A stretch of DNA of 32,137 nt, taken from Lyophyllum atratum (lineage: Eukaryota > Basidiomycota > Agaricomycetes > Agaricales > Lyophyllaceae). Position numbers and translations under genes: made by a program. Under the pieces are notes generated by a model. It did no database searches. It saw only the letters and a program-made list of their open reading frames with translations, and was not told the DNA's origin. How positions within the stretch are numbered: the stretch's first letter is position 1; every line of letters starts with the position of its first letter. Of the stretch, positions 1 through 10,600 are shown in pieces. The stretch covers positions 1-32,137 of the forward strand of contig JACGCN010000126.1 of assembly GCA_014905825.1 (NCBI GenBank). The letters run 5' to 3'.

Positions 1-1
1 A

Positions 2-547
2 AGCGGAAAGTGGCTGCGATCGATGTGGTATCCGTGGAAGGATGTCGAGGTTGAGACGTGGTTGGTGCCTCCCCAGAAGGAAACGCCGCTGTGGCATGTC
101 CGCGTGCACAGAATCAAGACTGCCAGGCCACTGACCTCAGCTGAGGGAGGATTCGCCATCTACGGCCAGGGCAAGGAGGGTCGCGCCTTAGAGCCGTCGA
201 CTGGGGAGGAATTCGGGACGCACGAGAAGGCTGGCGAGGGGCGAGCAGCATCCAAAGCTGGGGTATCGGGCATCGTCGACATAGGAGCAGGCGATAGAAG
301 GGGCCGCGCATTACGCACGGACGCGAACACGAATTTGATGGTTCCCAGGGCCATTCTACCTACGCTCATGAAGGATCACGTCGCGAGCGACAGGAACGCG
401 TGGCTTGTGACTGCTGTATTCGCGTCGCCAAATATGGAGGGTAGGGTAGGCGCAAAGCCTGGTTGGATTGCGCAGTGGAATGAACGTCCAAGGGTTCCTA
501 AGGAAATCGCAGCCAAGATGCTGAGGATGTACACTGGAAGGCAGTAA
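2..547 (+). CDS. DUF2264 domain protein, 3' part only
   Basis: The frame is open from base 2 and stops with TAA at 545-547, so the 5' part lies outside the window. An ATG at 23 is internal rather than a start, because the upstream codons (SGKWLRS) already fit the family. The C-terminal pattern of fungal DUF2264 proteins is visible: [16 protein letters not shown], then [13 protein letters not shown] followed by EGGFAIYG, then [14 protein letters not shown] and a short WLVTAVFA segment. DUF2264 proteins are predicted alpha-toroid, heparinase-like enzymes with uncertain substrates. The family call rests on remembered motif spacing. No intron is needed in this part. It converges on the J-protein gene that ends at 1147. 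Confidence 0.75.
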   Translation, partial: SGKWLRSMWYPWKDVEVETWLVPPQKETPLWHVRVHRIKTARPLTSAEGGFAIYGQGKEGRALEPSTGEEFGTHEKAGEGRAASKAGVSGIVDIGAGDRRGRALRTDANTNLMVPRAILPTLMKDHVASDRNAWLVTAVFASPNMEGRVGAKPGWIAQWNERPRVPKEIAAKMLRMYTGRQ

Positions 548-1146
548 AGGATTCATATGGGCATCTATGTATTGATAAGTATGGAGTCAGCGAGCAACAG
601 CCTCATCACACTCAAGAGCATACCTTTCATGGAATATGTAAAAACAGAATCCTGCTTGAGACTGGTTCAAAGAGCGCCCGAGCCTGGAAAATGTAAGTGG
701 TTGGTCACGCTCGGAGCTACTGTCAGTGTGTTGATACAACATGTCAAAATCCTTCTTTTTGTGTCGGTCTCGCGAGGCAGGGAGTTCGCACGGCTGGGGT
801 TGGCGAAGAGCAGTAAATATCATCATGGCTTCTTGAGTGCATATCATGTTGGGACGAGTACGTATATGTGTGGACATTGATAGGCCGTAACCATTTGCGA
901 AATCTCTCCTCCAGCAAAGCATCAAAAGGTGGTACAACAAGTGAGCGGAGAGTAGGTCACATCGATAAGTCATAGCATTTTCAAGTCCACGATTCATTGA
1001 CTTGCCAGGGTCCTGCCCAATCTGTATGAGATTTACCGCCTAGCAGTAATGGCATATGGCATCAATGAATATTAACACTTGAAATAGATATAGAGAAGCT
1101 GTACATGTAAACATCTACGAAGATCCTACCAGGCAGTCCACTCGTA
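548..1146. other. Convergent intergenic region, no gene seen
   Basis: About 600 bases lie between the stop of the DUF2264 gene and the stop of the J-protein gene on the other strand. ORFs of up to 136 codons occur (for example 587-997 on the minus strand), but none shows a recognisable motif or splice pattern. It most likely holds two 3' untranslated regions. Confidence 0.5.
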
Positions 1147-2412
1147 TCATCGCTTCTTGCCTGTAGTCTTCCTCCTTTTCCCGCCAGCTTTGACAGTGGG
1201 CGCCCGTGCAGCCTTTCCGTTCTCCTGCGCAGATGACCTGCCGCTCTCTGACCCCGTAACAGAGGATTCATCGTCAACATCATCCAGCTCGAGCTCTTCG
1301 GACGTGAGATCCTGTTTCGAGGCAGAGCCTAGGACCTTGCGGATGAAGGATTTGATATACGCAATGAACCATGTGTTGAAGACCGTGGGGTAGACAGCGG
1401 TATTAGAGTCTAGGATATCCATGTGGCCGGAGGGATCCAGCTAATAATGTGTCATTGGATCAAGAGCAGAAGAGTGGTGATTGGGTGTACGTGACGTACA
1501 ATGTAAACATTCTGGCCGTCGACGACCATGTCTAGCCATCGGTTGCTTCCACCTTCGTCTGATGCACCAACGTTCACCTTTACCTACAATCGACGCGTTT
1601 AGAAATAGATAGCCTTTAACCTCAAGAACGAAATGCACCTTGCGCTGTCCCTCTAGCGGTATAAGCTTTGGTCCCCATGCAGCAGCCCTGGCCATCTGCA
1701 CAAACTTATCAATACGCTCTAAATCGCGCCTATAATTCAGACGCTGCACGAGCAGCTGCAGGCCCGAGGTCAAAATGGTCAAGAAGACCACGACGGACTG
1801 TTAATGCCATCGTTACGTCAGTTCCCCCCGTGTGACGATATGATAGCACACGCACGCCGAGACCAGGACGGAAGCGCGAGTAGTAATACCCAGTCCCGCG
1901 CCACTTGGGCACGCCGTTTTTGTAGAAGAAATCGTAGCGCTTCCTGCTCTCCTTGTTCCGCAGAATAGTAGCCACGACGCCGAGCCGCGCGAATCGCTCG
2001 TGGATGGTTTTTGAATTGGGATTCTTATCCGGGCTGATCGTGTTTTAGCGTATCGTAAGGGGAAGGGGAAAGAGAGACGCACTGGAGCTGCATGCTCATT
2101 TTCCTGTATGCCTTTGAGATCTCGGGGGTAGTCGCGGTAGAGGGTACATCAAGCCAGCTGTAGAACGTCGTGCCCTTGCCCTCAGACGCCTCGACCTCGT
2201 TCACCAGATCGAATATCTCATGGTCTTCCTATATCGATCGCCGCAAGGTCAGCACCCTCCAGATGACGAATCGAATGAGGAAGTGCACACCTTTTCCCAT
2301 CTACAATATAAGGAGGCCGTCAGTAACGAGTTAAAAAAAGATATGCGGAGAACATACGCGACGACGGTCGTCGCACAACGGCCAAGAATGCGAAGATAAC
2401 AAAGAGCTTCAT
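1147..2412 (-). CDS. ER membrane J-protein, DNAJC1/ERdj1 type
   Basis: Seven exons: about 2358-2412, 2291-2300, 2083-2228, 1856-2033, 1639-1797, 1500-1583, 1147-1440. The product is a co-chaperone expected to stimulate BiP at the ER membrane. A hydrophobic N-terminus ([13 protein letters not shown]) is followed by [12 protein letters not shown] and a J domain. Its HPD motif is made by splicing: ...CTC CA joins C CCG GAT across the 2034-2082 intron. Next come [21 protein letters not shown] and a membrane segment ([17 protein letters not shown]), the arrangement known from DNAJC1. The conserved GQRKVKVNVG and an acidic then lysine-rich C-terminus ending KKR follow. The first exon does not join in frame with its best donor (gtatgt at 2357), so the exact signal peptide is unsure. 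It is divergent from RRN7. Confidence 0.85.
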
Positions 2413-2697
2413 GGGAAGCAGTAGCAGCACTCGGAGAGGCAGACTCGCTCTCCTATTTACTTTTACACGTTGTCAGAGTGAGTTGTCCTGGTGCCAAGGC
2501 GATTCCTCGATTCCGCCTAATTGCCAGCAGTCCCCACGTGGTCTTTAATCCCCGCGCCGAAGCCCCGATTTCCGATCAATGAAAGTTATTCTCGATTGAA
2601 CCCGTGGAGTCGCAAGCAGCACGTTGAATCATCATCCATTGCGTAACCGGTCCTCCCTGTTTCTCGCCTACGTATATAAACTGTGTACAGTAATAAT
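2413..2697. promoter_or_regulatory. Divergent promoter region, J-protein / RRN7
   Basis: These 285 bases separate the two start codons. A perfect CACGTG palindrome lies within ccccacgtggtc near 2533-2542. A TATA-like run (gtatataaac) near 2672-2681 sits about 20 bases before the RRN7 ATG, too close to be a normal TATA box for that start. Promoter function is inferred from position only. Confidence 0.4.
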
Positions 2698-4994
2698 ATG
2701 GCCCCGCGCCGCCGCTGCCCTACCTGTGGATCACGACAATGGCACAAGGAGCCCTCGAGCGGTCTTATCGCCTGCAGTGAGGGACATGTCCTGCAGGTAC
2801 GCTTCTCAGCCCGCGTCTCGCCCACTTATGCTCTTGTTTGCATACGTCTGACAACTGGATCACCTCGTGATAGAACTACCGCAACGAAGCGTCGGAGGCG
2901 GAGGATTTGGGTCAGCATGCACTGAGGAAACGCGCGCTAAAGAGCGGGCGGAAGAAGAAGGAAGGAGGAAGCAGGGCAAATCCAAAACGTGTGTTGCGCG
3001 TCGTTGCGCATTTCTTTGTTCATTGATATTCGTTAACCTTGATGGTACGCAGTATACCATGGCGCACGGGGTCGGTACCACTACTTTGAATGCCTGCAGC
3101 TCTTGCTACGGAAACAGATCGCGACACTGGCGAGTGTATGGGGGCTTCCACAGGAATTTGAGGTGTGTCTATCATATCACACCAGCGTTCGTTTCTCAAT
3201 TCAAAGGATTATTCTACAGGTAATATGCAGGGATATTTGGGCCCTTCACCTCGATCAGTTGCCTGATCCACCCACAGCAGAACCCTATCGATACATGCAG
3301 GAAGCCAGAGACGAGGAAGCGGGTAGTGCTGAGCAGGATATCCCTACGACAGTTAGAAAGGAGACCGACGATGATAGCGCCGAAGAGGAGGAGAAACAGT
3401 CCGACTCGGAGAGTGGTGAGGGCGAACCGGGAACGAAGAAGATCCCGAACTAGCAGCCCTACTACGGCCAATTCAGACATCGAAGAATCTTCTTCAGGAG
3501 AGGATGAAGACGTGGTCGAAGACAAGGATAAGCCCCTGAGGGTAAGCGCAAATCGACAAGGAAAGGCACAGGTAGGAGGCACGGGCGGCACATATACGAG
3601 AGCCCAGCGAGCACGATTGCGGTGCTCATAGTCGCATGCTGGACGATGCGCATCCCGATACTGTGTCGCGACTTCACTGGGCAAGTCTGCGGTCCAATTC
3701 TCAAAGTACAATTGACATCATACCCCACTCTTGACAGCATGATAGAATCATACCAGCTGCCGTACCTTGACCCGATCGCACGCCAGCTGCTGCCTGAAAG
3801 CATGGTGTCACACTTGACAAAACATAACATCCAGGCCTTGTCGCCCCATGTTCGTCTTTCTTCCGATCCCCACATTGTTGTAGATGAGCGCCGACTGAAT
3901 GTTGCTGACAGCATGCTCCGAGCGCGCAGGCACTTCATGGGTGGCAGCGAGGTTGTCGAAAATGATGTACACGTCGTACGGGATCGTCACCCCAGAAGCC
4001 AACGCAGGGCCCATTCTGTGGCGAGTCGTCTCACAGGGCCTTGGTGGTACACGTAAGTCGTGTCCTATTTTGGGAGTGTAATCATTAATAGCTTGCGGCA
4101 GCCATGTTGTATAGATTGACGAAACGTCTCGGCCAGATCCTGTCGGTGCCGCTGACGCTGCATCACACACTGGCGCCGAATCTAGAAAAACGGAGATCGT
4201 TTGACCCGGAGAGACATATCTACGACAACGTGGCTCCTGAGGTGGGGCTGATTGCGACGGCGGTCGTAGTGCTGAAGATGGTATATGGTCTGGATGGGCG
4301 AACAAGGTTGGTGGAGTGTGCCATTTTTAGGTGATGCTGATGGGTGATACAGAACACCAAGTAACTCGCAGATGTAGCATGTGGAATGGCGCGATTTGAT
4401 GGATATCTGGCAAGCTTGGGGAGATTGGAGGAAGAAGAAGAGGCAATGACAAGAGGAGGGCTGTTTGATTCGCGACGTGACGTGTGAGTATGGGTGATAT
4501 GGTTACGATTAAAGTTCAGGGTGGATGCTGATTGACACGCAGGTGCATGGGTGATCTGGTCAAGAGATGATGGACGAGTTCTGGCGTTCAGCGAACGGGT
4601 GCTGACCGGAGGGAGGGAAGAAGGTAAGACCGACCGGACTGAGAGCGGGAGACAGGCTGAATGGAAGCAAGTATAGACGCAGTACTAGGAGCGATTCTTC
4701 CCGTATCGAAGAAGGGGGTCATGGGGACAAGATGGCGACACAGCTTCGCGACCACTTCGAGCGACGATGGTGGAGGATGAGGAATCGGGGAAGGGACTTC
4801 GGCCCGGGGAAGGTTATCGGATATATCGAGCGCGAGATGTGGAGGGGAAGATGGAGACGGAGTACGGGGCAGTGGTGGGACGTGCTGCGCGATGGGCGGG
4901 GGTGTCTGTGGAACACATGGGGGGGATAGTAGAGACGTACGAGCGACGGGTAGGACGGTGGTGGGAGAGGACAAGGCGGTCACGGGAGAGCTGA
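2698..4994 (+). CDS. RRN7: RNA polymerase I initiation factor Rrn7 (TAF1B-like)
   Basis: Rrn7 is the TFIIB-like core-factor subunit that recruits RNA polymerase I to rDNA. Exons: 2698-2796, 2874-2988, 3053-3162, 3220-3415, 3477-3541, 3601-3680, 3738-3849, 3912-4052, 4102-4306, 4353-about 4483, then from 4543. The N-terminus is an RRN7 zinc ribbon, CPTC...CSEGH, followed by NYRNE. Family blocks follow: HYFECLQLLLRKQIA, VICRDIWALHLDQLP, an acidic linker, ACWTMRIPI, SYQLPYLDP, HLTKHNIQALSPH, YGIVTPEANAGPILWRVV, LTKRLGQ, PEVGL, KMVYGLDGRTRTP and, near the C-terminus, PGEGYRIYRARDV with ARWAGVS. The intron at 3681-3737 is GC-AG. After about 3939 the conserved blocks sit in different frames at several points. 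These may be sequencing indels or gene decay. An alternative ATG lies in frame at 2683. Confidence 0.85.
3681..3737 (+). other. GC-AG intron in RRN7
   Basis: The exon ends ...TTC ACT GG, then gcaagt, and the next exon starts C ATG ATA GAA after ttgacag. Splicing here restores phase 2 and joins CRDFT-G to MIESYQLPYLDP, which matches the family. A GT donor further on (gtctgc) gives the wrong phase. Confidence 0.7.
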
Positions 4995-5147
4995 CGTCAG
5001 TAAAACTAAGTATAGCCGTGTGACGGATCGGGGTGACTGAAGTGTGACAGCGTGGTGGGGAGGGATTGTGGGTTTCAGTGTTTCGTTGACTTGAGTTCAA
5101 GGCGCCCCTTTACAATTCATGGACTCCCTAGTCATCTCCTCCACACC

Positions 5148-6162
5148 ATGCGCCGCTTTGCATCGGTCTTCGCCAACAGGCGCGACAAGCAGCCCCCGCC
5201 CCCCCTCGTCACAGACCACGCCCACTCCTCCGCATCCTCCTCCAGCGGCTCGGCCAGTCTCTACCTCCACACCCCCGAAGACGACCAGCACCATCTCGAA
5301 GTCGTCGACCGTAACGCCTCCAAGAAGTCCTGGAAGTCCTGGCTCAAGGGTTCCACGAAACCCAGGCACCAGCAGCAGTCCACAAAACAACACTGGCAAA
5401 ACACAAATACACTGCCCGACTGGACCACCCCTCATGAACTTGATGACACCCATTCTGAGCCCTCTGTAGAAGACGAGCAACACCGCCCACAGGATCCCGA
5501 CAAAAACTTGCGACCCTCGTCAGGAACGGCCTTGTTCCCCCGCTGATCACTCCCTCGCCTTTCGCACACCGCTCCGATGCCCCTTTAATTTGTTCCTCGG
5601 TCCGTCAACCCAGCCAGCAGTCTCCAGCGTCCCGAATCACTCGCTTCTGCTTTTTTCAAAAGGACGCCTCCTAGCTAGACTCGAGAGCGATGATCCCCTG
5701 ACACATGCTCAGCATGCCTCAATTGCTCATCTGGCATCCCGCAGGATATCTCCAGTGACCCCATTGCGTCCACTGCCCGACCCTTTCAACGAATCGGTTC
5801 CTTTGAAGACAACTGTTGTATCATCGTCCAGCCCAGGTCTCAGCCGTTGGATCTTCGCGGCCTTGTTTCGAGGAACGTCATTGTGTCTTTTACCGCAACA
5901 GGATGGCTCAGTCTCTCGTCACCACGTTGTTGGCACAGCCCTCGCCGTTGCCGCTCTCGAGTACTCCGAGGCCCTTGAAGCGATGGTTGATTTTGATCTG
6001 CAGGAGATTCCGCCTCCCTCGTCATCATTGGTCATTGAGATCCCATCATCTGCCCCCGAGACAGCATCAGCTCCGCCATCCGGTAGGCGGCCATTTTTTG
6101 CCATGACTCTCTTTTCGGCTCTGACATTCATTACTTTAGCGTCTGGCCACACCACACGTTAA
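5148..6162 (+). CDS. Unnamed low-complexity fungal protein, frame broken
   Basis: Starts MRRFASVFANRRDKQ and reads through a serine-rich segment (SASLYLHTPEDD) and KKSWKSWLKG to about 5510. The following similarity moves to a second frame (LVRNGLVPPLITPSPFA). From about 5640 it moves back to a third (GRLLARLESDDPL, AHLASRR, SPGLSRWI), then briefly to RPCFEERHCVFY, and finally to ALAVAALEYSEALEAMVDFD, ending TAA at 6160-6162. I recall this set of blocks, with RPCFEER after a GLRRW motif and a C-terminal VAALEYSEALEA, from uncharacterised basidiomycete proteins, but can give no function. No introns with good signals bridge the changes. Two to four single-base indels would join everything, so this could be a damaged gene or sequencing error. 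Confidence 0.5.
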
Positions 6163-6232
6163 TTCGCCTTACATAGCCGTGCCGTCTCCTCTTCGGAACG
6201 AACACAACCCGCCCGCTCCCCCAGCCGTCGCC

Positions 6233-7836
6233 ATGTCACAGTCTGCGCCACCTGCTGTTCCTGCGATTGCTGCCACCGCTGATCCCATGATGAAACGCGG
6301 CGTTCGGTTCGCCGAAGACGACAAGGATGACGTTATCCCCATTGGCTATGTGCTGCGCATGAAGAAACGACGCGAGGAAAAGGCCAAATTCCTCCAGGCT
6401 GAGCAGCAGCGGCGGTTACTAGTGGAAGAGCGGATGCGGATGGAAGAGGAGAGGCCGCAGGCAGGATGCAGAACGGGCAGGGTGGAACGAGAGCGCAGGG
6501 CTTGGGAGGAGGAAAAGCGGACGATGGACGAAGAGAAGAGGAACCGCAGGTACACTGAGGAAGTCATCGCGGCACGTATGAGGAGAGAGTCGCAACGAGC
6601 GGGGGGAGTCCCTGCGCTGTTAGGGTCGGAAAATAATGGGCTTTTAGGGAACGGTGGTAGCGCAGCTGGCTTTTTCCCTGCTTCCATCTCTTCTTCGACT
6701 TCGGAACGTAATAAATCAACTCCCGCAGGAAGATACTCCAAGGGTTATGCATGAAGACAACGGGGCCCCTGTTCATCTCCCGCGGAGGGAAGCCTCGGAG
6801 CCAAATTTACCCACCATCACCAGGACTAGTCCCAATGCTGCCAATGTCCCTATGACGCATTCACATTCGTATGGCTCCTCCAACTCTCACTCTCCTGGTA
6901 GTTCACGACCACCGAGTGTCAAGGGCCCGCCCAGCGTCGACAGCTCTCCACCACTGCCTGGTACACGCTCACCGTCGGTTGTACTCTTCGCAAGAAATAT
7001 CCTCGTCCGAGGACGTCAAAGCTGCAGTCGCGGCGGCGGCGAGGCGCACCAAACGTAACTCGCTCGCCCCCTCCTTGACCCACAACAACTCGAGCGGCAG
7101 CCTCAGTGGTGATCGTGCATCGTTGTACCCTGTGTGGACGGGTAGCAACCTGAGCCTAAACAACATGGTCCCGCCAGTGCCCATGATTCCTATGCAAATG
7201 CAGATGATGCCCATGCCGCCGTTTGTCATGATGGACATGCCCCTCCTGCCACCCACGCCCCCGTTCATGATGCAACAATACCCTCGGCAGAGTGGCACAC
7301 CTAGAGCCTCAGGTTCCGGTTCGGGTTCATATAAGGGCCGCCAGTCGAGTTCGCAGAACTCGAGTAGGGAGAAGGTAAACGTGGTTAGTGGTAGTGGTAG
7401 TGGTAATATGGAAGGCAGTCGGAGCGGTCACCCCCCACGGAGCGCATCATTCCCAAGACCAGATTACCGCCACGCGTCATCATCGCCTGCGAGGCCACAA
7501 AACTCATCGCAGCATGGCCACGGAAGCAAGAACGCGGATCCCCGTCGTGCGAGCATGCCTGTCGCCTCTCCGCGTCTTGGGCAACATCAGTCGTCACGAC
7601 CACGGCAGAGCTCGCACCACGAGCAGCGGCCGCCGCATCCGCCGCACTCGCAATCGCAGCCGACTTCGATGTCGCGCGGGACGTCGTCACAGCATCTGCA
7701 ACTGCCAAGCCCGTGGACAGGGATTCCTACACAGAGTGGGACGCTGCCGCATGCGAACGCGATGCCCCCAAGACAGCAGTCGCAGACAAGTATGCGGACG
7801 TCGACGAAGACGAAGCGTCAGACGATGATTTCATGA
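6233..7836 (+). CDS. Disordered coiled-coil fungal protein, frame broken
   Basis: Begins MSQSAPPAVPAI, then GVRFAEDDKDDVIPIGYVLRMKKRREEKAKFLQAEQQRR, part of a charged coiled coil of about 100 residues with repeated MEEER/WEEEKR. A region with PVHLPRREASEPNLP and SRPPSVKGPPS follows, then SSQEISSSEDVKAA. Next are a methionine/proline-rich stretch (7165-7281), a glycine-serine tract coded near 7385-7405, and a long histidine-, serine- and glutamine-rich tail ending SKTKRQTMIS-like (TKTKRQTMIS). The three parts are in three frames, with changes near 6746 and 6980 and no plausible intron at either place. The block order resembles uncharacterised Agaricomycete proteins with no known role. If intact it would be about 530 residues. 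Confidence 0.6.
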
Positions 7837-8821
7837 CGTTGCGTGCTGCGGTATAGTGTACTCTGCTCCATTTCTCCGGCTCCCCTTCTGCTGCTACCGT
7901 CATACACAATATTTCACGGACTACAATAACCCACACATAACTTTTATTCTGTTCTGAGGAATCTTTAAACATCCGCTACCGTCATCATCTGCTTCCGCCC
8001 CATCCACCCATGCATCTGTCTGCTTCCCCTGTATAGGTCCGTCGCCATCCCCGTTTCTCAAGTTCCCACTGCCACCTCTTCCGTTTTTTTTGGTTGTACG
8101 TAGCCGTTCTTTCTATCATCTACCATAACTATAGCTACATCATGCCCGTGCCCCCACGCTCTTTAAACCCTTATCCTTATCGTTCCCCCTCCCCACCCTA
8201 CACTACACTACACAGCTCAAACAAAGTACCCTCCGTCCCCTTCTCGATAATCTACACATACCAATACCCCGCCTCCACACCGCCACGACTAGACCGCCTC
8301 TGTGCCTGCAGCATGGACGATATGTATACTCGCGCTCTCAGGCCCAGGGGCTTCGCATTTCCCTACGTACCCATTGCCCCCATTGCACTCGGAATCGGAA
8401 CGATGACTACATACTCGTGTGTGATCGTTTCGTCTGTCTGCAGTGTGCACCTCATATCCAATATCCAGTATCACGTAACAGTTATTAGGACGTTGAATCG
8501 ATCATCATTGCTCGAATTGTCGTTGCGACTTTCCATAATGTTAAACTCGGGTTCAAGATCTAGCGTAAGATGTGAGGATATGATACATGTGCAGTTGATA
8601 CATCTTTACATGGAGGTAAACAGTAGGCTCGCGGGGAGTAACAGGTATTGTACATATGATAAAGAACATCAACATCTGACATCAACATGTAGTCATGAAT
8701 ATGCAGGTATGGCACAGGTTCCGGCACCCTGAACATGTACAGGGCGGAAAACCAAAAATAGTCAAAGTGCGACGGGCTCAACTTGTGCGGGTATGAAAGC
8801 GAGCCCACCATGGTTGCCCTA
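7837..8821. other. Convergent intergenic region, pyrimidine-rich plus strand
   Basis: Nearly 1 kb between a plus-strand and a minus-strand stop codon. The plus strand is C/T-rich from about 8040 to 8300 (runs such as cctccccaccctacactac). One ORF of 212 codons (8094-8732) crosses it, but its translation is compositionally odd and carries no known motif. I see no tRNA-like cloverleaf and no mobile element end. Confidence 0.4.
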
Positions 8822-10600
8822 TCAGCAGGGGATGGAATTACCAGTCTCCAGGCCAGTGCGGGGACTTGTAGTGCACTGCGCAACCCTGTCAACGAACAAG
8901 TATCAGCCTGAGTATGATGGAGAGGATCACTTGCAAGAGCTCACCTTCCCTTACGTTCTACCGCATCCACAATAGCCAGAGTAGGCCCTAATTTCTCCCA
9001 AACATTACCATATGCTTCCAGGGTAGGAATGACCTCAAGAAGACCGAGGCAATAGATATATTCGGATGTTGCAGCACATTCAGCGTCTATTATGTTCGCG
9101 ACCTGGTCGGACCCCAGGATTGCGAGGATATCTTCGGGATAAGAGGAGGTGTCGATGCTAGCTAATCTGTGCGGGTTACTTCGGGCCTGGGTGCGCAGGT
9201 CCTGGAAGCTCCGGGCGTGGTCAATTGCGGCAGTGGCTTTGACACCGAGCCGATCCATTTTTGCGACGTACTTGACGCGGGAGACTTCGTATTCTTTCAT
9301 CTTTTGAAGTGTCTAGAAGCGGTAAGCCAGGTCTACTATTCAAATAGATTATCAACCCGAACACACCTCTTGATAACCCCTTCCAGCATTGGAGAGACGC
9401 TTCATGAGCTCGTTGTGACTGTTGTGATGTCCTGGGGCCTGACGCGATCGATCGCTACCCCAAGACTCAGGAGCGAACGCAGATCGTTGCTGCACCGCTG
9501 ATGTCATGTCTGTGGCATGGGGGGCAGACATGCTCGTCCGAGGGCTGCACCTTGCGTCAGGCACGTCTGACGATGTTTTGAGCGTCGGAACAGATATTGG
9601 TGGTGAGAGCTACGAACCTGTTCTCGATGTCGTTTCATGCAATCTACTCATCCTTGGTTTTATCAATATCGTTGGGCCTATAGCAGCGCGAATCATTCGT
9701 CCAGCAGCCTTGGTATCGAGGAAAAGCCGCCTGCCAACCCGTTGGGAACTTACAGGGGTGTTAGACGTCCTAGATTTCTGGATGACGGTTTCAACACCGC
9801 CTAAGGGATCGTTACGTGCTCCATGCGTGGCGCGATGTTCGGTGCGTGTACTAGCATCAAGAGAAGAGACATTGTTGGAGGATGCGTTCCCCCAGTCGGT
9901 CCATCCAGATGGCAGGCTTTCCCTGATCTCGCTTTCTTCATACTCTGAATCACCTGTTGCGCTTGAGCGCGTCACCGAACTCGAAGTCCCAACTTCCCTG
10001 GATCTAGAGAATGGAGCTGTGATCATGCCGCCGCGAGGCTCTCGCGCCTGGCCCAAGGGCGAAATATCGACATGCCTTCCAAATTGACGCTCAAAATCGA
10101 AAACACGCATTGAGAGGTCCTGTAGAGGGGAAGAAGGAAAGGTGGTCGAAACTGAAAGATACTCGTTTTTTATCGTTTCCATATTGGCAATCCAGTCATG
10201 GACAGCCTGGAGGTACGTCCTTCGTGCATTCATATTGGCCCTCAGTCGGTTGTAATCTTTGAGTTGAACTTCTGGCGTGCTACTCAGGACGAGACAAATT
10301 TCATCAAGTTGTTGCTTATAGAAGATGGTCAGATTTGGGATGGCAACTCGCAACAAGTACAAGGCCCACTATGTAGCGTGAAGCGCAGACTTACTTGTTT
10401 AGATCGAAATGTTTTCCAATCTTCCACCCTGCCTCTGGTCTTCAATTCGGAGAGGCAGATATGCAGCCTTACTCCCTCCGTCAACCTATTCACCGCCCGT
10501 AGCTATTTAGTTAAATCTTCACTTCAAACTAACGTCAAAGCACCCACCTGTCAAGCCATTTGTTGCACGGAGGACACTCGGGATCACCTTCGGCCAACAT
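8822..10600 (-). CDS. Unrecognised helical protein with disordered middle
   Basis: Six exons join in phase: 10548-10600, 10395-10485, 9618-10314, 9367-9566, 8945-9312, 8822-8885. The protein starts MLAEGDPECPPCNKW, followed by a predicted helical N-terminal region (RLHICLSELKTRGRVEDWKTF, then QQLDEICLVL and LRANMNARRTYLQAVHDWI). SSPLQDLSMRVFDFERQFGR follows, then about 170 serine/threonine/arginine-rich, probably disordered residues. The second helical region begins LQKMKEYEVSRVKYVAKMDRLG and includes AIDHARSFQDL and CLGLLEVIPTLEAYGNVWEKLG. The architecture suggests a scaffold or adaptor, but I recognise no family. The last exon is uncertain: the phase-consistent frame ends TGNSIPC, whereas another frame of the same bases gives HYKSPHWPGDW and a stop. 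Two ACGCGT boxes lie 203-308 bases upstream. Confidence 0.7.

Noticed and set aside
587..997. 136-codon minus-strand ORF
   Set aside because: No recognisable domain; sits in the convergent intergenic region and overlaps an equally unsupported plus-strand ORF.
2672..2681. TATA box for RRN7
   Set aside because: Only about 20 bases before the ATG, so transcription would start at or inside the coding region.
7385..7405. ggtagt repeat as a microsatellite or mobile element trace
   Set aside because: It codes a short Gly-Ser run within a disordered protein tail; no flanking duplication or terminal repeats.
8094..8732. 212-codon plus-strand ORF in the gene-poor kilobase
   Set aside because: Odd composition (many Y, S, P and C), no motif, no homologue recalled and no splice partners; it lies in a pyrimidine-rich non-coding stretch between two stop codons.
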